DNA of 64,000 nucleotides from contig NZ_LZOZ01000008.1 of the NCBI RefSeq assembly GCF_001679485.1, positions 447 through 64,446 of the forward strand. The letters are read 5' to 3'. Shown one piece after another: positions 1-10,078 of this stretch. The DNA is from Haemophilus sp. CCUG 60358 (GTDB lineage Bacteria > Pseudomonadota > Gammaproteobacteria > Enterobacterales > Pasteurellaceae). A program made the translations under genes and the position numbers. Below the pieces are notes generated by a model. That model made no database searches. It had not been told where the DNA came from and was given only the letters and a program-made list of their open reading frames with translations. Within the stretch, counting starts at the first letter, position 1; every line of letters starts with the position of its first letter.

Positions 1-974
1 GTTACTTCTACAGTATCACCGACTTCAGCATCACCAGGTACTTTCACTTTCACTGAGCCATCAGTGGTTGATGGAGTCACTTCCGGTGCGCTTGGTGCAG
101 TCGTATCTGGTGTTGCTGAGTTATTACCTGCATTCACGGTACCTTCTTCACCTGTGTTACCTGCGTTGTCAGTTGCTTTCGCCGTCACTGGAGAGCCATC
201 TTTCACTTTATCTGCTGGGATGGTTGCTTTACCGCTAACAGGATCTACTGCAACATCTGGGTTGTTTGAAGTCCAGTTGCCGTCGTTACCTTTAGTCAAG
301 GTTGCAGTTTTCGGTGTGCCTGCTTCATCGGTGTAGTTCACTTCTACAGACTTGGTATCTGCATCTGCAGGAGGAGTCACTTCTACTGAGCCGTTGTCTT
401 TCGCTTCAACAGTTGGTTTAGCTGGTGCTGTTGTGTCTTTAGCAGTATTGCTATTGTTATTAGCGTTATTTGACGAGCCGCCACCGTTACTGCCACTTGC
501 TGCTGCGATAATACCACCTACAGCAGCCACACCTGCCGCCATCCATAACCAGTTTGGATTGAATGCCCAGAATGGTGCAGCTACGCTATTTCCACCTAAT
601 GCTTGTGGTGCAAAAACTTGATCGGCAAGCAATGTCACTGCATCGCTTTCCATACCGCTTTGAGGAACGTAAGCGTAGTATTGTCCATCTTCAGCCATAC
701 CTAATAATAATTCAGTATTATCATGCTCATAATAGCCTTCAAGTACTAAATCGCTTTCTTTATTGATATCGGTACCTTCAAATGCAATATGAAGATCGTT
801 TCCAACACGTTTGGTGTCGATCATTTCAGGTGCATATTGTGTTGCTTCGTCAACCAATTCATAGTTCACATTGGGTTGTGCTTTGATGATAACTTTTTTA
901 TTTGCCGCATTTAATTTTACGGTTTCAATAGTTTCATTACCGTTATTAATCTTTACGCTAATATTTCTTGACAT
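1..974 (-). CDS. Large repetitive surface adhesin, BapA/LapA-like, N-terminal part only
   Basis: The frame is open on the minus strand from an ATG at 974 to the window edge, about 324 residues, with the C-terminus missing. It begins MSRNISVKINNG. Residues 1-140 resemble the prefix domain of Bap-type type I-secreted adhesins. A hydrophobic stretch follows (about 142-160, MAAGVAAVGGIIAAAS), then a Gly/Ser/Asn linker. Repeats of Ig-like type then start with DTTAPAKPTV and DTTAPSAPEV. No Sec signal peptide is visible, which fits type I secretion. The family builds long surface fibres for biofilm and cell adhesion. It lies 20 bp behind the lipoprotein gene, so the two are probably co-transcribed. 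The secretion genes and RTX tail would lie outside the window. Confidence 0.82.
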   Translation of the reverse strand, partial: MSRNISVKINNGNETIETVKLNAANKKVIIKAQPNVNYELVDEATQYAPEMIDTKRVGNDLHIAFEGTDINKESDLVLEGYYEHDNTELLLGMAEDGQYYAYVPQSGMESDAVTLLADQVFAPQALGGNSVAAPFWAFNPNWLWMAAGVAAVGGIIAAASGSNGGGSSNNANNNSNTAKDTTAPAKPTVEAKDNGSVEVTPPADADTKSVEVNYTDEAGTPKTATLTKGNDGNWTSNNPDVAVDPVSGKATIPADKVKDGSPVTAKATDNAGNTGEEGTVNAGNNSATPDTTAPSAPEVTPSTTDGSVKVKVPGDAEVGDTVEV

Positions 975-994
975 AAATCATATCCTTTCATTGA

Positions 995-1471
995 TTAATG
1001 AGTTGTACAAGCCGTGTTATTTACACGAGAGATAGTGTGTGCTTGATGTTTGATTGTTTTTAATATGTCTTGTGCTGTTTCTGCATCTACCTCTTTTAAT
1101 TGTGGTTTCGATGCATTAGACGTATCTACGTAGAAATAATGCACAGATTGTTTCGCTAGGTTTACATTTAAGTTTGTTCCTGGCTTCATTGCAACATAAT
1201 AAGCTTCAAGTGCGGTTGGTTTTGCACAAATTTCTGTTTTGGTGAAACCACCGACTTGAAGAGAAGAAAGGTATTCTCCATTTACTTTAATATTCACAGC
1301 AATAGAGTTTGAACCAGCATCAGTACGGAAAAATACTAAACCTGCATGATTTTCTTGCGGGTTAACATTAGCTGATTGATTATCAAAATTTGACCATCTT
1401 TCATTGCTTAATGTACAAGCAGCTAACATGGAGGCAGTAAAGACTGCAGTTAATAATTTAGAAAGCTTCAT
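995..1471 (-). CDS. Small outer-membrane lipoprotein upstream of the adhesin (DUF2846-like)
   Basis: 158 residues when started at the ATG at 1471, which has an AGGAGG box 9 bases upstream. A longer in-frame start at 1531 has no such box. MKLSKLLTAVFTASMLAAC is a lipoprotein signal with a lipobox (LAAC), giving a mature N-terminal cysteine near residue 19. The rest (FFRTDAGSNSIAVNIKVNGE, later VHYFYVDTS) resembles DUF2846-type lipoproteins of unknown function. It is the first gene before the large adhesin, separated by 20 bp, so a role in adhesin surface display is an inference from position only. Confidence 0.75.
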   Translation of the reverse strand: MKLSKLLTAVFTASMLAACTLSNERWSNFDNQSANVNPQENHAGLVFFRTDAGSNSIAVNIKVNGEYLSSLQVGGFTKTEICAKPTALEAYYVAMKPGTNLNVNLAKQSVHYFYVDTSNASKPQLKEVDAETAQDILKTIKHQAHTISRVNNTACTTH

Positions 1472-1713
1472 AGGTAGGTTCCTCCTAATATAATGATAAT
1501 AATTACAGTCTGTAGAGACTAAAAATCGCACAGATGTTGCTCGTGCTCGATGGGAGATTCTAGCTGAAATTTATAATAAAGGAAGACTATTTATAGTTTT
1601 TTTTGTACTAAATTTATACAATTTTTTAACCCTTTGTTTTATATGGCTTGATTATGGAAGTAACCAAGCCAAAAGGTAAAGAGACAGTTCTTTCTTGAAT
1701 AAAGATTTATTGA

Positions 1714-1935
1714 TTATTTGACCACCGTAATTGACCATTTTGCATCATCAATTTGTTCGAAGTTGGTCACTTCATAACCTTCTTCAGCCGCCCAAGCGGG
1801 AATGGCTTCAGTGGCTTGTGTGCAGTCGAATTCAATTTCTAGGCCATCGCCTTTGTTTAACTTAGCCATAGCTTCCTTGGCTTCAACGAGAGGAAAGGGG
1901 CAAACAAGGCCGAGTGTTGGTAATTTAACGATCAT
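1714..1935 (-). CDS. TusA/YedF-family sulfurtransferase-like protein
   Basis: 73 residues with the family signature CPFP (Cys12) after a short beta strand (IVKLPTLGLVCPFPLVEAK). TusA-family proteins carry sulfur as a persulfide on this cysteine. It starts 9 bp after the YedE-type transporter gene ends, the usual YedE-YedF pairing, so it probably accepts sulfur (or selenium) brought in by the transporter. It is not the canonical tRNA-thiolation TusA by context. A second TusA-like gene lies at 41284-41511. Confidence 0.85.
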   Translation of the reverse strand: MIVKLPTLGLVCPFPLVEAKEAMAKLNKGDGLEIEFDCTQATEAIPAWAAEEGYEVTNFEQIDDAKWSITVVK

Positions 1936-1944
1936 ATAAACTCC

Positions 1945-2988
1945 TTATGATGCTTTTGCTAATTTTAAACGTTGTGGACGGATAATGGTGAAGTAGGCTG
2001 CTACCCAAGTGCCGAGAATCATCAATGGCAATGAGACCCAACCTTGCCAAGAGAAAAAGGCAGTTTCGACTAAGCCATTACCGATAGAACAGCCACCCGC
2101 AAGGGTTGCACCAATGCCCATGAGAATACCACCGAGTCCGCTGCGTAGAATCGTGGTGGCATCCGGTACGCGGACACGAAATTCATTGCTTGCTTTCGCG
2201 CCGATGAATGATCCAATAAAAATCCCTAAAACTAAGAATACGCCCCAGTTAATAAATTTACCATCGCCAGTAACGAGGAATTGCATGATATTGGCTGAGG
2301 GACCAGTGATCCCAAGTCCAAACTCACGACCTGTAGCGACACTGAGTGGCCAAGCGACAAGTGCGATTAATCCGATTAATACGGCAGAGAAAAATGGGTG
2401 CCAGCGTTTTTCAAATAATAAGTGAGCAAGTCCCGTTTTCTTCGGTTTTAATGTCGCGACTTTTACGCTTGGTTTACTGAGATGTTTGTACACATAGAAA
2501 GCTGTCACTAAAGTTAATAATGCGACTAACCACCAAGGTGAGATACCGAATGTATCGTAAATGTTGCGTTGTTCGATATTGATACTGCGTAAAGTTTTAT
2601 TGAGTTCGCCTAATGGGCCAGTACGCATGATGGCACTTAATAACATATAAGTGAATAACGCAACCCAACTGCCGACTAAGCCTTCCGCAGCACGGTACCA
2701 CGTACCTGTCGCACAACCGCCAGCAAGAACAATACCGATGCCAAACACAAAGGCACCGATAATTACCGCTAAAAAGGTAAAATTTTCAGCCGGATCGACA
2801 TTTAATACACCGATTTCTTTTAAGAGAAAGAAACCGATGGATTGCACGGTAATCGCCAATAGAAGGGCTACAAACATTTTGTTATTTTTGGTGACATACA
2901 TATCGCGAAATGCGCCAGTAATACAAAAGCGCCCACGCTGCATCACAAATCCGAGTAAAATTCCGCAAAGTAATCCGGTTAAAAGCAT
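1945..2988 (-). CDS. YeeE/YedE-family inner-membrane sulfur (thiosulfate-type) transporter
   Basis: 347 residues, almost entirely hydrophobic, with two similar halves: GGCATGTWYRAAEG in the first and GGCSIGNGLVETAFF in the second. Cys22, Cys92 and Cys300 match the three cysteines that relay thiosulfate in the characterised family member TsuA, which suggests uptake of thiosulfate or a related sulfur species. The gene precedes the TusA-like partner by 9 bp on the same strand. A role in selenium handling, also proposed for YedE proteins, cannot be excluded. Confidence 0.85.
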   Translation of the reverse strand: MLLTGLLCGILLGFVMQRGRFCITGAFRDMYVTKNNKMFVALLLAITVQSIGFFLLKEIGVLNVDPAENFTFLAVIIGAFVFGIGIVLAGGCATGTWYRAAEGLVGSWVALFTYMLLSAIMRTGPLGELNKTLRSINIEQRNIYDTFGISPWWLVALLTLVTAFYVYKHLSKPSVKVATLKPKKTGLAHLLFEKRWHPFFSAVLIGLIALVAWPLSVATGREFGLGITGPSANIMQFLVTGDGKFINWGVFLVLGIFIGSFIGAKASNEFRVRVPDATTILRSGLGGILMGIGATLAGGCSIGNGLVETAFFSWQGWVSLPLMILGTWVAAYFTIIRPQRLKLAKAS

Positions 2989-3093
2989 AAATATTCCTTC
3001 TCTTTTAGAACTAAGTAGGTTGGTATTTTCTAAAAAAATAAGAAGGTAGCGCCAATAACTTTTGGCTAGAAAATATGTTTTTTTGATATAAAA

Positions 3094-3135
3094 AAAGTGC
3101 GGTCAGAAATTTGTGTGTTTTTCTGACCGCACTTT
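3094..3135 (-). terminator. Terminator built from paired uptake signals
   Basis: AAAGTGCGGTCAGAA (3094-3108) and its exact complement (3121-3135) form a 15-bp stem with a 12-base loop. It is flanked by A and T tracts and lies just past the stop of the cysteine desulfidase gene. Two Haemophilus uptake signals in inverted orientation make up the stem, a common terminator design in this family. Confidence 0.8.
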
Positions 3136-3154
3136 ATCGTAAGTTATCACGATA

Positions 3155-4459
3155 TTAAGGACAGGGTTTACTCACCATAATTTCAATCACTTGGCGATCA
3201 ATATGATGCATACTCTTAGACGCAATTGAGCATAGATTGTCGATAGTACGATCGAGATCGTGTTCAACAATGCCTTCATTACCCGTCACATGGGTTTCAT
3301 CCATGGCCATGAGTACTGATTTATAGCCAGAAGCCACACTGGTGGACACTTTCATTGCACAGCTATTGGATGCACCATCACAGATAATGCCACTGATATC
3401 GCCGATCATACTGCAAATACCCATGCTCACTGTTTCGAATTTCCCCGTAAGTAAATAGGCAATACCCGCACAGCTTCCCATTGATGCGGTTGTTACTGCG
3501 CAAAGGGCAGACAGTTTGGGTAATTTACTGTGGATATAAATGGCCATTAAGTGTGATAAGAAGAGAGCGCGGAGACGTTTTTCTTCACTCACGTTTAAAT
3601 AATCGGCGACCACAACCACGGGCATAGTGGCGGCAATACCTTGATTGCCAGAGCCTGAATTACTCATTGCTGGTAATGTTGCCCCGCCCATACGCGCATC
3701 GGAGGCTGCAGTGGTTTCGATCATAATTTTGCTGAGCAAATCGTCTGACATTAAACCGCTACCAACTTGTTTGCGTAATGTTCTGCCAATGTGTAAGCCG
3801 TAATTTTCACGTAATCCTTCGTTAGACAGCGCTCGGTTTAGAGCGGCAGCTTGTCCGATAAAGCGGATTTTATCGAGCTCAACTTCACAAGAAAATTTAA
3901 AGATTTCACGTGCGCTCACCTGTTTGAAAATATCATAAGGATCGCAATCAGCACATTCATCATGTTCTTTCTCAAAAACAACTTCGCCATTTTTTTCAAT
4001 TAAAATGATGTTTGTGTGTTGATCTTGAATCGCTACTTTCACTCGGTCATTATCGGCAAACAACACGGCTTCTGAATATAAGATATGATCGGTTTGATGA
4101 ATATCCACATTAACGAGCTTTTTATCAAGCATCGCCTTGGCTTGGGATACTTGTTCTGGCGTGATGTGCTTTAATACTTCTAATTCACCCTCTGGGTCGC
4201 CACCTAAAGCACCAATCGCCGCGGCAATAGGTAAGCCCACCATGCCTGTTCCAGGCACAGCAACACCTAATCCATTTTTCATTAAGTTTGGTGATACCTT
4301 GGCTTCAATACGTTCAGGTGCTTTGCCTAAATATTTAGCCGCTGTTGCTGCTGCAAGCGCCAAAGAGATAGGTTCAGTACAGCCAAGTGCCGGAACCACA
4401 TCGCGTTCTACAATTTGAATTAATGATTTTTCGATTTCGTTGAGTCTTTCTTGATTCAT
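3155..4459 (-). CDS. cyuA: L-cysteine desulfidase / UPF0597 (YhaM, CyuA) family protein
   Basis: 434 residues, the usual length of UPF0597 proteins. The family uses an Fe-S cluster to break cysteine into pyruvate, ammonia and sulfide. The expected N-terminal cysteine (PALGCTEP, Cys27) is present, as is the C-terminal cysteine-rich part (SALCAVTTASMGSCAG, MGICSMIGDISGIICDGA, NSCAMKVS). It is the last gene of the leftward group polA-cupin-cyuA, with an 18-bp gap after the cupin gene. The family name is solid. The substrate is taken from E. coli CyuA and was not shown here. Confidence 0.85.
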   Translation of the reverse strand: MNQERLNEIEKSLIQIVERDVVPALGCTEPISLALAAATAAKYLGKAPERIEAKVSPNLMKNGLGVAVPGTGMVGLPIAAAIGALGGDPEGELEVLKHITPEQVSQAKAMLDKKLVNVDIHQTDHILYSEAVLFADNDRVKVAIQDQHTNIILIEKNGEVVFEKEHDECADCDPYDIFKQVSAREIFKFSCEVELDKIRFIGQAAALNRALSNEGLRENYGLHIGRTLRKQVGSGLMSDDLLSKIMIETTAASDARMGGATLPAMSNSGSGNQGIAATMPVVVVADYLNVSEEKRLRALFLSHLMAIYIHSKLPKLSALCAVTTASMGSCAGIAYLLTGKFETVSMGICSMIGDISGIICDGASNSCAMKVSTSVASGYKSVLMAMDETHVTGNEGIVEHDLDRTIDNLCSIASKSMHHIDRQVIEIMVSKPCP

Positions 4460-4477
4460 AAAATTCTTTTTAATCTG

Positions 4478-4792
4478 TTAAATGCTGTCTTCTTTCTCTA
4501 TGACTAATATGCGCGCTTCACCTTGTGGATGAGCAACGTGTTCGGTACCGATACCCGCATAAAAAATATCACCTGTATGGAGCAATACGGTTTTCTCTTG
4601 GCCGTCTTCTTTGTAGCGCATTTCCACCGTCCCATCCATGACAGCAAAGACTTCTTCACCGTCATTGATATGCCATTTGTAAGGCTTATCTGTCCAGTGA
4701 AGACGCACGGAGATGCCATTCATATTGGTAATATCAAGGGCTCCCCAAGCGCGTTCAGCCGTAAAGAGGTGACTTCTAATAACTTTATTCAT
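4478..4792 (-). CDS. Small cupin-domain protein
   Basis: 104 residues forming a single cupin barrel: HWTDKPYKWHINDGEEVFAV (metal-ligand-rich first motif) and then TGDIFYAGIGTEHVAHPQG (second motif with two histidines). Small single-domain cupins bind a metal and act as enzymes or sensors, and the substrate cannot be read from sequence. It sits 11 bp downstream of polA and 18 bp upstream of the cysteine desulfidase gene, so it is probably co-transcribed with both. Confidence 0.7.
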   Translation of the reverse strand: MNKVIRSHLFTAERAWGALDITNMNGISVRLHWTDKPYKWHINDGEEVFAVMDGTVEMRYKEDGQEKTVLLHTGDIFYAGIGTEHVAHPQGEARILVIEKEDSI

Positions 4793-4803
4793 GACTAAAT
4801 TTG

Positions 4804-7602
4804 TTAGTGAGCCTCATCCCAGTTGTTGCCTTGCCCCACATCTACAATCAATGGCACCACTAAATTAGTCGCACTTTCCATTTGTGTTTTGATGAGCTCG
4901 CTATAAAACGCGACTTTTTCTGACCGCACTTCAAACACCAATTCATCGTGCACTTGCATAATCATTGCAATATCGGGATCGTTTTGTAGTGTTTGATCCA
5001 ATTGAATCATGGCACGTTTGATAATGTCTGCGGCGGTGCCTTGCATTGGTGCATTGATCGCGACACGTTCGGCAGCTTTACGGCGCATACCGTTAGAAGA
5101 GTTGATATCCGGTAGATATAAACGACGGCCGAATAGGGTTTCCACATAGCCTTGGGCTTTGGCTTTTTCACGAATATCATGCATAAAGGTTTGTACGCCA
5201 GGATAGCGTTTGAAATACAAATCCATATAGCTCTGGGCATCCGCACGGCCAATACCGAGTTGACGCGATAAGCCAAAGGCAGACATACCATAAATTAAAC
5301 CGAAGTTAATGGCCTTAGCATTGCGGCGTTGTTCGGACGTCACTTCATCCAGTGCCACGCCAAAGATTTCTGCTGCGGTAGAGCGGTGAATATCTTTGCC
5401 TTGGGTAAAGGCGTTAATTAAGCCTTGATCCTGTGATAGGTGCGCCATAATGCGTAGTTCGATTTGTGAATAGTCGGCCGCAACAACAGTAAATCCTTCG
5501 CGGGCGATAAAAGCTTGACGAATACGGCGACCTTCTTCATTACGAATCGGAATGTTTTGCAGATTCGGATCGCTTGATGAAAGACGACCAGTGGCTGTCA
5601 CCGCTTGATGGTAGGAAGTATGCACTCTACCCGTTTGTGGATTCACCATTTGCGGTAATTTGTCGGTGTAGGTGGATTTTAGTTTGCTGAGACCACGATG
5701 TTCTACCAACACTTTCGGTAATTCATGGCTAAATGCCAGTTCCTCCAATACTTCCTCGTTAGTAGATGGCGCACCTTTTGGTGTTTTTTGAATAACCGGC
5801 AAACCTAATTTATCAAATAAAATTTCCTGTAATTGTTTGGTTGAGGCCAAATTAAATGGCTGCCCCGCCAAGACATAGGCCTGTTCTTCTAATTCACTTA
5901 AACGGTTAGCGATTTCGTTAGATTGTAGGAATAGTGCATCGCTATCAATTAAGACACCACGACGTTCCATACGGGAAAGTACGCCTAACAACGGCAATTC
6001 CATTTCTTTAAAGAGTTTTTCCAGAGTGGGTTCTTTAGAGAGTTTTTCCCATAGCACTTGTTGCAGCTTCATCGTTACATCAGCATCTTCCGCTGCGTAC
6101 TCGGCGGCTTTTTCCAATGGAATTTGGTTGAAGGTCAGCTGATTTTTACCTTTGCCTGCAATCTCTTCAAAAGTGATTGTTTGATGCCCTAAATAACGTT
6201 TCGCCAGATCGTCCATATTGTGGCGACCGGTGCTATTGAGCACATAGGACTCCAGCATGGTATCGAAAGCCACACCTTGCACATCAATGCCATTACGGGC
6301 AAAGATGGTGAGATCGTATTTGAAGTTTTGACCGACTTTTTGAATGGCTGGATTTTCTAAAATCGGTTTTAACAGAGCAAGTGCGGTTGTTTTTTCGAGA
6401 GTTTTTGGTGCGCCTAAATAATCTAATTGTAGCGGTAAATAAGCAGCTTCACCGTTTTCTAGGGCAAAGGAAATGCCCACCAAGTTGGCGGCCATATAAT
6501 CTAAATTATCGGTTTCAGTATCTAAGGCAAAAAGTTTGGCTTGTTTGAGTTTGTCCACCCAACGATTTAAATCCGCTTCTGTGAGCAAGGTTTCATAACG
6601 GCTGCGATCAATTTGAATTGCCGGCAATGTTTCATCGCTATTGTATTGAGCGAGCGCAGGCGTAACTTGATAGTGATTAATCTTGGTTGGTTGTTCGTTA
6701 TTATTGGTGATGGAATCAGCACCATTCATCACTTCATTGAGCCAACGTTTAAATTCATAACGGCCGAAATATTCAGTGAGTTGATCGTTATTGCTTGCGC
6801 CAAGAGTGAGTTGCTCTGGAGTAATATCGAGGGCAACATCGGTTTTGATGGTGGCAAGGCGATAGGATAAGTCGGCCATTTCTTTTTCAGCCAATAATTT
6901 ATCCCCTAATTTTTTTGCCCCACGAATTGGCAATTCAGCCACTTTGTCTAAGTTGGCATAAATTTCTGCCATGCTGCCGATACCCTGCAAGAGGCCAAGA
7001 GCGGTTTTTTCACCCACACCCGCTACGCCTGGAATATTATCGGCGCTATCGCCCATTAGCGCTAAGTAATCGATGATGAGTTCCGGTGGAATACCGTATT
7101 TTTCAATCACGGCCTCGCGATCTAATAAGGTATTATTCATGGTGTTGATCAACATAATGTTGTCATCCACTAGCTGCGCCATGTCTTTATCGCCGGTGCT
7201 GATCAAGACTTTTTGATTGGCTTTGGAAGCCGCTACTGCTAGAGTACCGATGACATCATCAGCTTCAACACCTTCAATGACTAAAAGAGGAATGCCAAGG
7301 GCACGGATAATATCGTGTAACGGTTGAATTTGTTTGCGCAGATCATCTGGCATCGGTGGACGATGGGATTTATATTGTTCAAACATTTCATCACGGAAAG
7401 TTTTGCCTTTCGCATCAAAGACTACCGCAATATGGCTCGGTTGCACTTGTGAAATCAGGCTTTTGAGCATGTTCAATACACCGTACATGGCGCCAGTCGG
7501 TTCGCCGGCTGAATTGGTGAGTGGCGGAAATGCATGGAAAGCACGATATAAATAAGATGAACCGTCCACTAGGACTAATGGATTAGGAGCGATAGTTGGC
7601 AT
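4804..7602 (-). CDS. polA: DNA polymerase I
   Basis: 932 residues from the ATG at 7602 ([20 protein letters not shown]). A start 36 bases further upstream is open but would add non-conserved residues. The domains in order are: 5' nuclease (about 1-300, with GVEADDVIG and [11 protein letters not shown]), 3'-5' exonuclease with intact catalytic DTE (Asp361, Glu363), and the polymerase ([36 protein letters not shown]). All three activities look intact. The enzyme removes RNA primers and fills gaps in replication and repair. Confidence 0.97.
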   Translation of the reverse strand: MPTIAPNPLVLVDGSSYLYRAFHAFPPLTNSAGEPTGAMYGVLNMLKSLISQVQPSHIAVVFDAKGKTFRDEMFEQYKSHRPPMPDDLRKQIQPLHDIIRALGIPLLVIEGVEADDVIGTLAVAASKANQKVLISTGDKDMAQLVDDNIMLINTMNNTLLDREAVIEKYGIPPELIIDYLALMGDSADNIPGVAGVGEKTALGLLQGIGSMAEIYANLDKVAELPIRGAKKLGDKLLAEKEMADLSYRLATIKTDVALDITPEQLTLGASNNDQLTEYFGRYEFKRWLNEVMNGADSITNNNEQPTKINHYQVTPALAQYNSDETLPAIQIDRSRYETLLTEADLNRWVDKLKQAKLFALDTETDNLDYMAANLVGISFALENGEAAYLPLQLDYLGAPKTLEKTTALALLKPILENPAIQKVGQNFKYDLTIFARNGIDVQGVAFDTMLESYVLNSTGRHNMDDLAKRYLGHQTITFEEIAGKGKNQLTFNQIPLEKAAEYAAEDADVTMKLQQVLWEKLSKEPTLEKLFKEMELPLLGVLSRMERRGVLIDSDALFLQSNEIANRLSELEEQAYVLAGQPFNLASTKQLQEILFDKLGLPVIQKTPKGAPSTNEEVLEELAFSHELPKVLVEHRGLSKLKSTYTDKLPQMVNPQTGRVHTSYHQAVTATGRLSSSDPNLQNIPIRNEEGRRIRQAFIAREGFTVVAADYSQIELRIMAHLSQDQGLINAFTQGKDIHRSTAAEIFGVALDEVTSEQRRNAKAINFGLIYGMSAFGLSRQLGIGRADAQSYMDLYFKRYPGVQTFMHDIREKAKAQGYVETLFGRRLYLPDINSSNGMRRKAAERVAINAPMQGTAADIIKRAMIQLDQTLQNDPDIAMIMQVHDELVFEVRSEKVAFYSELIKTQMESATNLVVPLIVDVGQGNNWDEAH

Positions 7603-7673
7603 AAATATTCCGTTCAAAAATAATGAAAAGTGTCGCATTATAGCGTAAATTGCGAAATGGGGCGAACGGATAA

Positions 7674-7762
7674 AGTGCGGTCAATTAAACGTAAAAATTA
7701 TGACGAAGGCATTTGGCTGTGGCATAATAGGAACACTTGAGCATTCAACATAAGGGAATAAC
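7674..7762 (+). promoter_or_regulatory. polA/zapA divergent promoter region
   Basis: The 160-bp gap between polA and zapA holds an uptake signal (AAGTGCGGT near 7674). It also has a plausible -10 for zapA, CATAAT at 7723-7728, with only a weak -35 (near ATGACG, 7700-7705). AAGGGAATAAC just before the ATG at 7763 supplies the ribosome binding site. No operator was recognised. Confidence 0.4.
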
Positions 7763-8068
7763 ATGTCATTAAAACTGGTTGAAGTTGTTGTATTAGGGCA
7801 AGTGCTGCGCTTGAATGTCCCTGCCAAACAAGAAGAGATTTTGCGTCAAGCAGCGCGCAATTTAGATCTTCAAGTGTCTGAAATGAAAGAGCGTACAGGT
7901 TTATTGCAATTAGACCGTGTGCTTTCTATTGTTGCCTTGAATTTAAGTTTTGAATTAACCCAAGAAAAGAATAAAAATGTCCAGATTGAAAACGTGTTAT
8001 GTACGCGAATTCAGCAGTTAGATCATTCTTTAGAGAATGCATTAGGTGGGCGCCTTATCGTTGATTAA
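7763..8068 (+). CDS. zapA: Cell division protein ZapA
   Basis: 101 residues. The N-terminal part (MSLKLVEVVVLGQVLRLNVP) and the following coiled coil (KQEEILRQAARNLDLQVSEM, then LDRVLSIVALNLSFEL) match ZapA, which bundles FtsZ filaments at the division ring. It lies divergent from polA. In E. coli and H. influenzae, as I remember them, zapA is followed by 6S RNA and fau. Here those two are 24 kb away, so the block has been broken. Confidence 0.92.
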   Translation: MSLKLVEVVVLGQVLRLNVPAKQEEILRQAARNLDLQVSEMKERTGLLQLDRVLSIVALNLSFELTQEKNKNVQIENVLCTRIQQLDHSLENALGGRLIVD

Positions 8069-8070
8069 AT

Positions 8071-8109
8071 AAAAAAAGAACCGCATGTTGAAAGTGCGGT
8101 TCTTTTTTT
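8071..8109. terminator. Bidirectional terminator between zapA and queH
   Basis: AAAAAAAGAACCGCA (8071-8085) pairs with TGCGGTTCTTTTTTT (8095-8109). It has a T-run in both directions and serves the convergent genes zapA and queH. One arm includes an uptake signal. Confidence 0.88.
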
Positions 8110-8117
8110 ATGTATTT

Positions 8118-8858
8118 TTAATCGGGCGTGTAATAGAGTTTACCAATTTCAATTTTTTGTCGCCCTGTTTCTTCACGCCATTTATTGCTGTCTCGTAAAG
8201 AATAAACGCAGCCACAATATTCTTGCTGATAAAAACGTTCACGCTTACTGATTTCGATCATGCGTTGCGATCCGCCAGCTTTACGCCAGTTGTAATCCCA
8301 ATAAATCACATCATCATATTTTTCAGCCGCACGGTGACCGCAACCGTTGATTTGATCCATGTCTTTCCAGCGAGAAATACCAAGGCAACTAGTAAACACA
8401 GGGAAACCATGCTCATGAGCATATTCAGCGGCTTTTTCAAAACGCATATCAAAACACATGGTGCAACGGATGCCACGTTCAGGTTCCCATTCCATGCCTT
8501 TTGCGCGATCAAACCATTGTTGACGATCGTAATCAGCATCAATAAACGGAATCCCAAATTTTTGGGCAAAGCGGATATTTTCTTCTTTACGAATTAAATA
8601 TTCTTTTAATGGATGAATATTCGGGTTGTAAAAATAAATCGTAAATTCAATACCCGAGGCCAAAATGGCTTCCATCACTTCACCTGAGCAAGGCGCACAG
8701 CAGGAGTGGAGAAGTAACTTATTATGTCCTTCGGGTAATTCGAGTTTTTCACGAATAAAAGGCGCATTGGGATCCTTGCGCACTTTTTGTTTACGCGGTT
8801 TTTGAAATTTAGCTTGAGAATCGACCGCACTTTGCGGTTGAATTTGTTCTTCAGTCAT
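8118..8858 (-). CDS. queH: Epoxyqueuosine reductase QueH
   Basis: 246 residues of the former DUF208 family. The family reduces epoxyqueuosine to queuosine in tRNA, replacing the cobalamin enzyme QueG. The signature cysteines are visible: [12 protein letters not shown] (Cys53-Cys54 and Cys57), RCTMCFDMR and [11 protein letters not shown], plus a C-terminal CGCVYS. The first 40 residues are a basic, poorly conserved extension. It overlaps the ispB operon closely (1-bp gap). Together with tgt and queA at 42-44 kb, three queuosine steps are encoded in this window. Confidence 0.92.
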   Translation of the reverse strand: MTEEQIQPQSAVDSQAKFQKPRKQKVRKDPNAPFIREKLELPEGHNKLLLHSCCAPCSGEVMEAILASGIEFTIYFYNPNIHPLKEYLIRKEENIRFAQKFGIPFIDADYDRQQWFDRAKGMEWEPERGIRCTMCFDMRFEKAAEYAHEHGFPVFTSCLGISRWKDMDQINGCGHRAAEKYDDVIYWDYNWRKAGGSQRMIEISKRERFYQQEYCGCVYSLRDSNKWREETGRQKIEIGKLYYTPD

Positions 8859-8859
8859 A

Positions 8860-9855
8860 TTAATAAGTTCGGTCTACCGATAAATAAGCCAGTGAAATTA
8901 AGGCTTTTTTGTATTCGCTTTCAGGTAATAAGGCAATAGCATCAACCGCTTTTTTGGCTTCTTGTTTCGCACGATCCATCGCATAATCAAGGGATTTATG
9001 TTCAGCCATAATCGCAAGCACTTCATCGATCGCATCACGTTTTCCGCCTTGTTCAATGGCTTCGCGAATAAGCGCGGCTTGTTGTGGATTACCGTGACGC
9101 ATTGCGTGTAATAAAGGAAGAGTTGGTTTACCTTCGGCGAGGTCGTCACCCACATTTTTGCCTAATGCTGCAGCGTTGGCGCTGTAATCTAGCACGTCAT
9201 CTACTAATTGGAATGCGGTACCGAGATAGCGACCATATTCTTGAAATGCGGTTTCAATTGATTTTTCAGCACCCGCGACAATCGCAACAGATTGTGCCGC
9301 CACTTCAAATAAGCGTGCTGTTTTACTATAAATCACGCGCATATAGCTTTCTTCTGTGGTATCCGGATCATTCACATTCATCAATTGTTGAACTTCACCT
9401 TCAGCCAACACGTTGGTGGCATCTGCCATAATGCGAAGAATATCTAGCGATTGTAACTGCGCCACTAATTGGAATGCACGAGTATAAATGAAGTCGCCCA
9501 CTAATACGCTAGCGGCATTACCAAAGGCAGAGTTTGCCGTTGCGCGGCCTCGACGCATATCAGACTCATCCACCACATCATCATGTAATAAAGAAGCGGT
9601 GTGAATAAATTCTACAAAGGTCGCACAAGTGGCCACTTTATCGCTTTCGTAGCCTAATGCACGCGCTGCTAAAACCGCAATAAGTGGTCGAATACGTTTT
9701 CCGCCACCCTGTACAATATAAAAACCAAGCTGATTAACCATCGGCACGTCTGAGTTAATTTGTGCTAAAATAGCTTGGTTGACTTTCTGCATATCCGCAT
9801 CGGTTAATGCTTGGATTGCATGCATATCCATTAAATCTTGTTTGTTCATCTTCAT
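8860..9855 (-). CDS. ispB: Octaprenyl diphosphate synthase
   Basis: 331 residues, or 329 from the second ATG (MNKQDLMDM at 9849); neither start has a strong Shine-Dalgarno. The two aspartate-rich motifs of trans-prenyl synthases are present: [12 protein letters not shown] and DDVLDY. The enzyme makes the C40 side chain of ubiquinone and menaquinone. As in many gamma-proteobacteria it is divergent from rplU-rpmA, with a 223-bp shared control region. Confidence 0.95.
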   Translation of the reverse strand: MKMNKQDLMDMHAIQALTDADMQKVNQAILAQINSDVPMVNQLGFYIVQGGGKRIRPLIAVLAARALGYESDKVATCATFVEFIHTASLLHDDVVDESDMRRGRATANSAFGNAASVLVGDFIYTRAFQLVAQLQSLDILRIMADATNVLAEGEVQQLMNVNDPDTTEESYMRVIYSKTARLFEVAAQSVAIVAGAEKSIETAFQEYGRYLGTAFQLVDDVLDYSANAAALGKNVGDDLAEGKPTLPLLHAMRHGNPQQAALIREAIEQGGKRDAIDEVLAIMAEHKSLDYAMDRAKQEAKKAVDAIALLPESEYKKALISLAYLSVDRTY

Positions 9856-9973
9856 TTGGTTCGATGGTTGTGTATATTAAAGAAAAGTGCGGTGAATTTT
9901 ACCCGATTTTTCAAAGTTTCTGAAATTAAACTCGAGGAAAAGCGCTTTTTTTTATTTTATTGCAAATAAGTGC

Positions 9974-10002
9974 TTGCGATCGAGTTGTTTTTTCCGTAGA
10001 AT
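9974..10002 (+). promoter_or_regulatory. Sigma-70 promoter of rplU-rpmA
   Basis: TTGCGA (9974-9979), a 17-base spacer and TAGAAT (9997-10002) form a near-consensus promoter pointing at rplU, whose ATG is 77 bases downstream. The rest of the 223-bp gap to ispB contains an uptake signal (AAAGTGCGGTG near 9886) and a second USS-like AAGTGCGGA near 10028. Confidence 0.7.
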
Positions 10003-10078
10003 TTGCGACCTATTTATATGAATTTTGAAGTGCGGACCGAAAATAGTAACGGAGAAGCACAATTATAGCGGAGTATTT

